A DNA stretch of 64,000 bases. Source: Fusarium oxysporum f. sp. lycopersici 4287 (taxonomy: Eukaryota > Ascomycota > Sordariomycetes > Hypocreales > Nectriaceae). Shown in pieces: positions 36,684 through 46,461 of this stretch; the stretch's first letter is position 1, and every line of letters begins with the position of its first letter. A program made the position numbers and the translations under genes. The notes under the pieces are model-generated. The model was given only the letters and a program-made list of their open reading frames with translations. It did no database searches and was not told the origin of the DNA. The stretch lies in assembly GCF_000149955.1 (NCBI RefSeq), contig NC_030989.1, positions 3,980,402 through 4,044,401 of the forward strand, in the 5' to 3' direction.

Positions 36684-36888
36684 GCTCCTCGAGACGACCA
36701 CTGGCTCAATTTACACAAAGAACATTAGGGGATTGACCGTTACCACCCAGGATGAACACGACACCTACATACCCGCCTCCAGAGGACCCGAGTCTATACA
36801 TGACTTCCATGACGAGCACCCAATCTCCATATATCAAGTCAGAGCAATTCGGCATGCTTCCTCTCCCGAATCTCCCCTCCTCGTCGAA

Positions 36889-37169
36889 NNNNNNNNNNNN
36901 NNNNNNNNNNNNNNNNNNNNNNNNNNNNNNNNNNNNNNNNNNNNNNNNNNNNNNNNNNNNNNNNNNNNNNNNNNNNNNNNNNNNNNNNNNNNNNNNNNNN
37001 NNNNNNNNNNNNNNNNNNNNNNNNNNNNNNNNNNNNNNNNNNNNNNNNNNNNNNNNNNNNNNNNNNNNNNNNNNNNNNNNNNNNNNNNNNNNNNNNNNNN
37101 NNNNNNNNNNNNNNNNNNNNNNNNNNNNNNNNNNNNNNNNNNNNNNNNNNNNNNNNNNNNNNNNNNNNN
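36889..37169. other. Assembly gap (281 N)
   Basis: A run of N, 205 bases after the transcription factor stop codon. It interrupts an open frame starting at 36752, so coding sequence may be hidden here. Confidence 0.98.
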
Positions 37170-37436
37170 TATTCGATATTCTGCTTTTTCCGAAAACGAC
37201 GCAGGCGCCATGTATATCACACTCCTTCAACGCTCGCTACACCCGAACCTCCACGTCAACGACGCTGACACTCCCTACCACTCGACTAACACGCGCATTT
37301 GGAAGTGCCGTGTTATATTCCACACTCCTTATGATACCCGCTCTCAGAGGAACGACATTCTTTCATACCATGATACCCGATAGACACTCCTTTATGACGA
37401 CTTATGAGATTTCGATCGGTTATAGAATTCACTCCT

Positions 37437-37470
37437 TACGGTTTCCGCCAAAGATGGCGGAAGAACCGTA
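37437..37470. repeat. Hairpin-forming inverted repeat
   Basis: TACGGTTTCCGCCA (37437-37450), loop AAGA, then TGGCGGAAGAACCGTA (37455-37470). The arms pair fully except for a two-base insertion. It may lie in the 3' untranslated region of the transcription factor if that transcript is long. Confidence 0.75.
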
Positions 37471-39401
37471 TCCGGAAAGCATAGCGACTGTTTTTTGTTT
37501 TTTACTGCGCCTGGAAAAAAGTTTGGCGCTGAAAGGAGTTTTGAGATAGCATTTGTTTGGCGCTTTGAATCATGTTTTATTGTTTGATGTATGTATGTTT
37601 GGGATAGGTGCTTGCAGCGCCCCGACTCTTCGCAGAGCCTGGAGCAGCGATGGAACAACACGGAACAGAAGCACAGTTGCATTTTGACTTGGATTTACCT
37701 GGCTCTTCAAGAGAGGCCATGGCTGGATATGTACGCTTGGATGATATGAAACATGCGATGGATATCGTGTGAGGATAGACTGCTTGTTTGCTGTATGTTA
37801 GCTACGATTATGTTTTTGGATATGTAGAGAAGATTGATGTCTGATGGCAGTTCTTTTATGATCGGCCCGGAGGTTAATTGATAATCTACGATGTTTACAC
37901 TCATTATGCTATTGGTACGAATGTGATGTCTTACAATGGAAACTGTGATAGTTGACGGCGACCAAGTACTGAGCCAGGTACCTTTCATTTTCAAGTACAT
38001 GCACCAAAATCATTGACTCTCTCAGCTTTTGGCCCCTACACACAGCAAATCTTGATAATATCGATCGAAACTCTGGTGGTCAATATGAATTATGAAAACC
38101 AATGTATCTAGATGATTTTCTACTTCTTTCTAGTTGAGTTGGGGGATTTGGGCTTCTGGTCGCTGGCCTTTTTCTGAACAGGGCCATGGGGATAGACTTG
38201 AGTGGTAAGTACCTCGGAATGAAAGATACATCTAGGCAAACGCATTTCAGCTCGGTTGCCAGTCTTCCTGTCGCAATGCTGTATATCCTGTAGATTTATT
38301 CGATGCTGTAAGTTAGAAGACAGTTGTTGAGCTGTATGATCTCGGCGTTGAAGCAAATATCAAAGGTACCTTGTGGCACCGTACCTTAAGAGCGACAGCT
38401 GGTACATTTAGGATGGGCAAGGAAGAGGATGGCAATTGTCCCTAGGAAATACATTATACAGTTGCCATCAATCTAGACTTAATAAGGAGTGGTTGTTGTA
38501 ATTGATGATCAAGGCCATGGTCTCTTATAGTGCAGTGCATAGAATGCGACTCCTGTAGATGTAGGGCGTTGTGAACATCAAATATCATAAGTAGTTAGGA
38601 AATGATAGGTACTTCGTATAAAGTTCTATGTTTAGCTGCTGTTATTTGGTGACTCTAGAGGGTCAGTTGTATAGTGCACTACCTCAACTAAGCCTTATGA
38701 AGCCCACATTTTAGAGCCCGCCAGAGCCATCGTATACATAAGCCATTTCACATCACCTGGCTTCATGATATCGACACGTGAAAAGGTGCGATAGTATAAG
38801 TGGCTGTGAATTCATATCGAGAGTACTTCCACTACTTTATACTCAAAGTCGCCCCTTTTATTGTGAGACAGCGACCGAGGCATCATCCAACATCAACGCC
38901 CTTATGGCCATCAGTGCATAAGCCATTATTCAAACATCCATACGCTCTTCGACCAGTCCCAAATACGTAGTGGGGGGCCATGTTTAAGGAAACAGGAAGC
39001 GTCAAAATGAAAAAAGGAGCGCAAATCCATCCAGGTTGTTGGTATCAATATTCCATTCCGGCCCCCTTTCCAGGAACTCATATCCAGCCGGTTCACAACC
39101 CCGAGACCGAAGCAGATTTCCTGTCTAAAAATACAAATAAAAAAAGACGACTGCCGACCGTTTGGAGGCTCTTATACCTCGGAAACGTGCGTCTGTCAAT
39201 GCTCAAAACTCCAAGGCGCCTGTGCGAGAAAACAACGATTGAAATGGACCATGTATGGGGATCGGTCCTGTCAACTCCGGTATCATATGTCGTCGATGCT
39301 GCATCTCTTGAGCATCGCCGTTCGTCTTCGATGTCATGTTCAGACGTTCATGAATAAATGTATAAAACTAGTGAATCAGCAGGCCGCATTCGAATGCCCA
39401 T

Positions 39402-40545
39402 TCAAGCAGAAGTGCTACTGCGAGGTCTATTGGATGGCGTTCGGTTCGGTGGCGGTAATCGAGCACTATCACTACGGTCACGACCAGCTCCTTGCCGCAT
39501 AGCGTCACTATAGCTGGGTACTGGTGGTTGGCGAGGACTTGGAGTTTGCCGTGAGGGAAGCACCGTAGTGGAAGAGTTACCTCGGCTGCGGTTCATTACG
39601 CGAATAAGAGGCGTATCTTCCTCGCTGTCACTTCCATATCGACCATCTTCGCTACCTGAATGGTCGGGACTTTGGTATTCAGGAGGCGGGTTTGTCGCAT
39701 CCTCGAGATGCAGATGCAGAGGGTTGTGGTCGTGCGTCTCCTGTTGAGGTCCGGCATTGCTGCTAGCTTCGCCGTTCTCCTCGTTGGGTACAAAATGAGC
39801 CAAAGAAATATCGGTCGAGCTTCTAACTGGTCCGGGACTTGTTGGAGGAAGGACGCGAAAGTTACCACTACGTGTTCGTCCATGCGAAGGGTTCAGATCG
39901 TTAGATGGGTTGCGTGTGTTGTAAGAGCTTGCAGTGATGGAGTGGCTGTGTTGCCGTCCTTGAGGATAAGTGTTGCCGTCCTTGGTGCCAGCTTCCAACA
40001 GTATGCTACCCTGCTCAGATCCATATGGTGGCGGAGGAGCCAGGCTTCCAGTCACAGGAGCCAGACCCCATTTCTTGACGTTGGCCTCGATGAAGACGAA
40101 GCCGGCCTGACCAAGGTTGACGTGAATAGTAGCAGGGCCGTTTGCACCGATGGCAGGGAAGAAGTTTTGCGCCTTGAGTCCGTGAACAACCTCCTCGAGC
40201 TTCTTACCATTGCGAGTGAAGAAGATAGCACCGGTTCGAGGACGATAACCCACCCCAACGACATCGCCCTGCACCAGCGGGGGACCATAGGGAGTCGCGC
40301 CAAATGGTTGATTGTAGCGGCGGGCACCGGTAGATTGATATCCAACAGAGTACTTGTGATAACCTGGCATTAAAGTCAGTAAAGGGTCGTGGAGGATCAA
40401 ATTGTGACAAAACTCACCCGGCAGTCGGAAGAGAGGATAAGGCTTGGTAGCCATGCCGATACTGAGAAGAGTGTTTTCGGGCTTTTCGTAGATCTTGGCT
40501 TCCCAGTAGTAGACATCGTTCTGCTTGGAACAGGGAGATGCTCAT
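39402..40545 (-). CDS. SPRY-domain PPxY adaptor (Ssh4/Ear1-like), 5' truncated
   Basis: Visible exons on the minus strand are the part up to 40418 and then 40363-39402, with a 54-nt intron between them; the N-terminus is lost in the gap at 40546. Seen: SPRY-domain sequence (DVYYWEAKIYEKPENT, IGMATKPYPLFRLPG, YHKYSVGYQSTGARR, GDVVGVGYRPRTGAIFFTRNGK, FFPAIGANGPATIHVNLG), then a Pro/Ser-rich tail with two PPxY motifs (PPPY and PPEY) and acidic/Ser-rich patches. Known: yeast Ssh4 and Ear1 are endosomal/vacuolar membrane adaptors whose PPxY motifs bind the WW domains of the ubiquitin ligase Rsp5, sending membrane proteins to degradation; they have an N-terminal membrane anchor, which here would lie in the gap. 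Next to the gap the frame is off by one base, most likely a sequence error. Confidence 0.85.
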
Positions 40546-41462
40546 NNNNNNNNNNNNNNNNNNNNNNNNNNNNNNNNNNNNNNNNNNNNNNNNNNNNNNN
40601 NNNNNNNNNNNNNNNNNNNNNNNNNNNNNNNNNNNNNNNNNNNNNNNNNNNNNNNNNNNNNNNNNNNNNNNNNNNNNNNNNNNNNNNNNNNNNNNNNNNN
40701 NNNNNNNNNNNNNNNNNNNNNNNNNNNNNNNNNNNNNNNNNNNNNNNNNNNNNNNNNNNNNNNNNNNNNNNNNNNNNNNNNNNNNNNNNNNNNNNNNNNN
40801 NNNNNNNNNNNNNNNNNNNNNNNNNNNNNNNNNNNNNNNNNNNNNNNNNNNNNNNNNNNNNNNNNNNNNNNNNNNNNNNNNNNNNNNNNNNNNNNNNNNN
40901 NNNNNNNNNNNNNNNNNNNNNNNNNNNNNNNNNNNNNNNNNNNNNNNNNNNNNNNNNNNNNNNNNNNNNNNNNNNNNNNNNNNNNNNNNNNNNNNNNNNN
41001 NNNNNNNNNNNNNNNNNNNNNNNNNNNNNNNNNNNNNNNNNNNNNNNNNNNNNNNNNNNNNNNNNNNNNNNNNNNNNNNNNNNNNNNNNNNNNNNNNNNN
41101 NNNNNNNNNNNNNNNNNNNNNNNNNNNNNNNNNNNNNNNNNNNNNNNNNNNNNNNNNNNNNNNNNNNNNNNNNNNNNNNNNNNNNNNNNNNNNNNNNNNN
41201 NNNNNNNNNNNNNNNNNNNNNNNNNNNNNNNNNNNNNNNNNNNNNNNNNNNNNNNNNNNNNNNNNNNNNNNNNNNNNNNNNNNNNNNNNNNNNNNNNNNN
41301 NNNNNNNNNNNNNNNNNNNNNNNNNNNNNNNNNNNNNNNNNNNNNNNNNNNNNNNNNNNNNNNNNNNNNNNNNNNNNNNNNNNNNNNNNNNNNNNNNNNN
41401 NNNNNNNNNNNNNNNNNNNNNNNNNNNNNNNNNNNNNNNNNNNNNNNNNNNNNNNNNNNNNN
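40546..41462. other. Assembly gap (917 N)
   Basis: A run of N covering the 5' coding part of the SPRY gene, expected to include its membrane anchor and the start of the SPRY domain. Confidence 0.98.
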
Positions 41463-43138
41463 TGAGGATTCAGTTGAAGATCTAATTTCCTTAATATTGA
41501 TGAACGGGGAATTTGAAAACCCCCGAAAGAAAGGTGATGATGAACTTGAGGAGGATGGGGAATGAGGCCAAAAAGATTTGGTGGTGATGGTGAAAGAAGA
41601 GAATGACGAAGTCGGGGGAGGGAGAGAACGAGAGAGGCCGAGGCGCCTTTGTGTGAGGTGGTTGGCTGTTGGTGTTAGAGGATTGGATCAAATGTGGAGG
41701 ATGGATAAGCCTACAACACAATACGGGCCTAACTAGATTTTAGCCCACGCGATATCGCCACTCGAACGCAAACTGCGGACTATCAGTAAATCAAAAGTTG
41801 CGAGATGATTCTTTAAAGAGTTCTTTTAGAGAGACACTGACTTAACACCAGCTTCTTAACGACAAGCTTCTCTATACAGAGCGAACAATTGTCTCTAGCA
41901 CTGACAAAACACTATCGTCATAAGCCCATTGAAGCAGACAGTGGACGTTACCAGTGACCTCCTGGTGGGGTGACCTCTACCACTTCCCGACGGGGCACCC
42001 GCAGGGGGATCACCTTCAGTGAGAAGCCTAAAGAGGGGCCCAAGGGTCGACGGAAGCAGCGGGAGCGGGCTGATGGGACATGACAACGCTTGCATCGTGT
42101 TAGCGCGGATCACCACTTTACAATGCATAGCACTAACACTCAGCATGGGGCCTCATGTATCCCAAGGCTGAACCAGAACCATCATCAGTCAATGGAATCT
42201 CAAAGTGGCTGATGAACCTGGACCTGGAACCTTGTCAGACCAGGACAGGAACCAAAAGAAGCGAAGCGAATCGAAATGCGACGCTGATGACGACGTTGAG
42301 AGTTTTGTTACTCACTTTACGATATCGTATCTGTGACGTGAGCAGTAAGAGACCTAATCACCTAATAATCACTCACTCACTCATTCACAACAGCAGCAGT
42401 CTGCAGTCTCCAACATATCGCATAATACCAAGCAATGCAGATGCAGTTTTGTTTCGGCCCGGTGCCTGTACCCTCACAGCTAAGACGCCCCCAGGTTTCA
42501 CATCCTCCATGGATCTTATTAGCGCCTTATCCGTCAAAACAACAGAGCATCTCAGCTCGTGTGCTATTTTGAGCCTTCGCGATACGCCTTGCGTCTACTA
42601 ATTTCCATGAATTACACGTCAGCCAACGAATTGTCAAATCCTACAATCCTGACAATATTCTAATTAATATCCCAGGGATCTGAAACATGAGCTGCTTATG
42701 GAAGGTAGTAGCATGTTTAGGGAGACATGTGAGACATTGGACGATAGTTTCATTATTCGCCCTTTTTAGTCAAAGTAAACAAGTCGTTGCAAAGTGAAGA
42801 TCATAACCTTGGTAACTATTATGGCTGAAACCTTCACAGTTTAATGCCCCAAGTACCTCGACATTAATGATGCGCCTAATTATATCTACACATTCACGAC
42901 CATAACTTCATTTTCATACAAGCCAGAGCATCGTGTTTATTCAATGCATTGCCTATCTCATAATCTAACAATCTCAGCATATCAATTCATGTCCGTGAGA
43001 AACCGTTACCATGCCTATTTACATTAACGTTATACATCTACATGCACGCAGTGAACCCAACCCAAACCCAAAGTAAGAAAATCGCATTTTACCTTATAGC
43101 CCATTCAAGACTTTCATCATACCCATATCACGTCAACC
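41463..43138. other. Leader of the SPRY gene and intergenic region
   Basis: On the minus strand 41490-41720 is CT-rich (purine-rich on plus), fitting the promoter/leader of the truncated SPRY gene. The rest shows no supported gene. CACTCACTCACTCATTCAC simple sequence lies at about 42370. The open frame at 42155-42601 (+) has random composition and no splice or family support. Confidence 0.5.
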
Positions 43139-44296
43139 TTAACACTCCTCTCCTCGTCCTCGTCGATATTCCCTCTGCGCTCTTCGTGCCCGTCTCTCCT
43201 CCCTTGCCCTCTCCCTCTCAAGCTCCCTTAGCTCAGGCATCGGGTGGTGATAACTCTTGGTACCCAGATCGCCACTATCGTCTGTGGTACGAGTCACCTG
43301 CGATCCATCGAGAAGACTCTCACTGACCTGGCTGTCGGCGCGGGTGTAGCTCTCGGCACGTTGGTAGCTGAAATCACGACGGGCTGCTCGGCCAGCTTCA
43401 CGAAGACGACGGGCCTCGGCGCGCATGCGCTCTGCCTCACGGTTCTCACGACGATCAGCGGTGGAGTAGACCTTGCGGATGCCGCCCTTGGACTTGGTAG
43501 GTGTGGTTGTAGGAGTGGTCTGACGGTCAGAAAGAAGGTTTGTTGAGACGTTAGATTCGGTGCCGGGGTTGGTAGAGCCGTCCCACTCGGAGCCTTCACT
43601 CTCCTTGTTCAGTCCGCCGACGCGGGCAGGTCTTTCATGGCGATAGCTGCGGAGTTCCTTCTTGGCTGCAAGTTCGGCTTCCTCGTCTTCAACACCTGCT
43701 TCGCCAACGTGACGGCTAGTCTTCTTGCCCTTCTTCGCACGTTCACGGTCTCGCTTTTCCTGCTTGCGGCGTCGCTTCTCACGTGCACCAATGTCGCTTG
43801 CTCCAGCTGTGATACCAGTAAGTGTTGTGCTCTCTGTGACTACAGTCGTGTTGTCATCGTCCACGTCTTTGTATACACTACCACCACCGAGGTTTGTTGG
43901 TCGGGTTGCGTTAGAGAGAATAGTGCCGTTAGGCCCGGTGCGTCGAAGAACCGTAGATTTGTAGTCATCCCAATCTGTTTCCTTGAATTGGAAGCCACCG
44001 TTCTTTGCCCAGAAGAAGAACCAGATACCGGTACACACGAACACCACACCGATCAGGGCAAAAAGGAAGAAGAAACCGGCATTGCTGATGTCGTGAGGGT
44101 CGAACGAGCCTGATTCAGGTTCGACCGATGGTTTGTGTCTATCGTTCTTGTCGTCGTCTTTATTCTCTCGAGCTAGTAGCACTTTACTGCCCTCCAACAA
44201 GTGTTCCGAGAGTGTGGAAAAGGCCTCGGCAGCACGAGGGGCGTGCTGTGTGAGTGAAGACGCACTGCGCAATGAGCGGATGATAGCGGGCGCCAT
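43139..44296 (-). CDS. Conserved single-pass membrane protein, unknown function
   Basis: A single exon of 385 residues with an ATG start in good context (catcATGGCG). Seen: an N-terminal region of about 70 residues with no clear signal peptide; a motif FDPHDISNAG directly before one strong membrane segment (about 74-97, GFFFLFALIGVVFVCTGIWFFFWA); then KNGGFQFKETDWDDYKSTVLRRTGPNGT; then a long charged, probably disordered tail with Lys/Arg/Glu-rich coiled-coil-like stretches (REKRRRKQEKRDRERAKKGKK; RERAREERRARRAQREYRRG). The block around the membrane segment looks like a conserved family of filamentous ascomycetes, from memory of similar proteins, but I know no function. The basic tail suggests it faces the cytosol. 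It follows the SPRY adaptor gene on the same strand. Confidence 0.82.
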   Translation of the reverse strand: MAPAIIRSLRSASSLTQHAPRAAEAFSTLSEHLLEGSKVLLARENKDDDKNDRHKPSVEPESGSFDPHDISNAGFFFLFALIGVVFVCTGIWFFFWAKNGGFQFKETDWDDYKSTVLRRTGPNGTILSNATRPTNLGGGSVYKDVDDDNTTVVTESTTLTGITAGASDIGAREKRRRKQEKRDRERAKKGKKTSRHVGEAGVEDEEAELAAKKELRSYRHERPARVGGLNKESEGSEWDGSTNPGTESNVSTNLLSDRQTTPTTTPTKSKGGIRKVYSTADRRENREAERMRAEARRLREAGRAARRDFSYQRAESYTRADSQVSESLLDGSQVTRTTDDSGDLGTKSYHHPMPELRELERERAREERRARRAQREYRRGRGEEC

Positions 44297-46461
44297 GATG
44301 GAATGAAGTAGAATGAAGAGGTCTCAGTCGAGCGAGTATGGATATGTGCAAGCTAGGCTCAGGGTGCTGTAGCCCAGCCGAGCTCAATCGTAAATAAGAC
44401 CAAGCAGTTGACGTGAGTATTCTTGATATATCAATCGAATGAGTGTGGTAAGTAATGGCTATCGTTAGATGAGTCGTGGAGTGTTGATTATGGAAATAGT
44501 GTTATTTTTGAGATAAGGAGAAAGAAATAATGGAGAGAGAAAGAGTGTTGCGTGGCTCAAGCTGGGCGATGGTGCTTGGTTAACCCAGAAACGAGGCCTG
44601 TAAAGTGCGTGGCTGGGATGCGCAACGGGTGGTTGGGCAGCTTCAACGTGCGCGTCACAAATTCTTACAACGTTCTCGAAGCTTGACAAAAGGATAAAAA
44701 TAAGGTAATGATGTTGGAGGATATCAAATCAGAGCTCGAACTATTTCCTTGTAAAGTTTACATCAGGTTCAACCGCTTTTTTTGACCTCCTCATCACCAG
44801 AATCCAGCCACAATCTTCAAATGACGTCGAAAGTAAACAACACTGGACTGCTGACCAGGCAACCTCGCACAGAAAGCCCATTTAGTCATCAACCAATGAC
44901 AGCTGTCCACGACTTTGATGCTCCAGATTTGTAACGCACACGCCCCCCTTCAAGTTTTATTCGTGCATCTTGGGAATGGGACTGACGAGCTCTATTTTAG
45001 CCCGCATAAAAAGAAGATTCTAGGCAGTAGCGCCGGCCTTTGTGAGACAGCTATTGTCCTACCAAAGATTTGCATTAAGCAATTGTGATACTTCGAACCA
45101 TCTTGTTCAAGTTTGACATCGGAATGCCACTAGGCTACATATTTGAGACCTGGCGGACCATGTCTGATTCTACCCCTGAGACAGCGTCAGCAACTGCACT
45201 GCTCACGTTTGCATGAATATCTTGGGCGCTTACACCGGATGAAAGCTGTTCTGGAGCGGTTAATCTACACATACAACAGATCGCCAGTTTCTTATGCACA
45301 AACTCAGACACCTGAGACAGGAGAAAAAGGGATAGCTAGCAACATGTTCCCAGTGTTATGCCATGGTTCAAACTCAATCATATCCACCCAGTCATTGCCT
45401 TGTTACTCTCTGAGTCTCTCCATCCCCAAACGATATCTTCCGTTTCAACCAAAATCCTTCATCTCTGTTCAGCCCACTCACAATCAATCTGCCACCCTTT
45501 CTCCACAATGATCAGCCGAAGATCTTGTCACAGTTCACCAGTTAATGTCTCGGAACAAGTAGAATAGAGAAGCCAAACATGCATGTCATGCTGGTTGTAA
45601 CATAAGATTATTCTCTGCCGGGCAGCAGGTAGAGGCGCGAACCTCGTTTGCCCGTACAATCTATCGTTCTGATGACAAGGGTCCAATGGTAGTTCCAGCC
45701 AAGTCTCAAGTTCCTCCTCTTACACTATGCTCAACAATGCAATACACAAGCCATATCCATAACCGTCTCTCATGCAGCTTCCCACAGGGATTTCTTGCTG
45801 ATCAGATCGCAGCAAGAAGGGGTGCAGAAAAATAATGGGAAATTGTCTAGTCCCAGTCCAATCAAGGCCAGTCCTCCTGAACATGAATCTACACCCTTTA
45901 GGTAGCAACGACCATGCATCGGAAAAAGACACTTCGGTTCAAAGCCACCACAAGGTAAGACATCTGTTCATTGAGGACGTACTGGTGCCCTTCCACTACC
46001 CATCCAAACTCCAAAACAACCCATCTGGGCGTACATGATTTCTGAATAAAAAAAAAGTTGAGCTTTCAGTAAGCGCTGTTGGTACTGGTACCTCGAGATG
46101 GTAGAACCGGGCTGGTAACTCAGCTGAACCATCAACTGGATGCTTCCACCATCACCGCTTTTTGGGTATCAACTTTCTGCCACGAAGCCAACGGGAGGGT
46201 TTGACCCAAGAATACAAGCATCAAGATAGGAGCTGAGTGTATAAATTCAACTCTGAGCTCAAGACCGCAGCTTGAATGTAATCAAAACGTCCACCGAAAT
46301 GCTCATCGATGGCCAAGATTCAAGATTATAGGCGAAACGCTGCCCATCCCGTAGACATTTGTATGCAGGAAATAAGAAAGAAGAAATAGATATAGTTCAA
46401 AAAACAAAAATGCAAAAACGCGCTGATCATCAACTTTGTCATCTCTCATAAGAAAAAATCA
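44297..46461. other. Intergenic, no gene seen
   Basis: The left end (44297-44700) is CT-rich on the minus strand and probably the leader/promoter of the membrane-protein gene. The remainder holds only short frames of random composition on both strands; 45143-45511 (+) begins at TTG and has no family signal. The region just left of 46461 is AT-rich, probably the 3' untranslated region of the next minus-strand gene. Confidence 0.5.

Larger units (their letters stand above)
36684..39401. other. Intergenic with gap; possible alternative 3' exon
   Basis: No separate gene is called. The segment 36751-36888 is open in a frame that could be joined to the transcription factor (see findings) and runs into the gap. 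After the gap the sequence is AT-leaning with no supported coding frame; a hairpin is seen at 37437-37470. The open frame at 38980-39357 lies opposite the presumed 3' region of the SPRY gene and has no supporting evidence. Confidence 0.5.

Noticed and set aside
38980..39357. Plus-strand open frame of 125 codons opposite the 3' end of the SPRY gene
   Set aside because: Has an ATG but no motif; position fits the antisense of a 3' untranslated region.
42155..42601. Plus-strand open frame of 148 codons
   Set aside because: Random composition, no motif or splice sites; lies in the leader/intergenic region of minus-strand genes.
45143..45511. Plus-strand open frame of 122 codons
   Set aside because: Starts at TTG and has no protein-family character.
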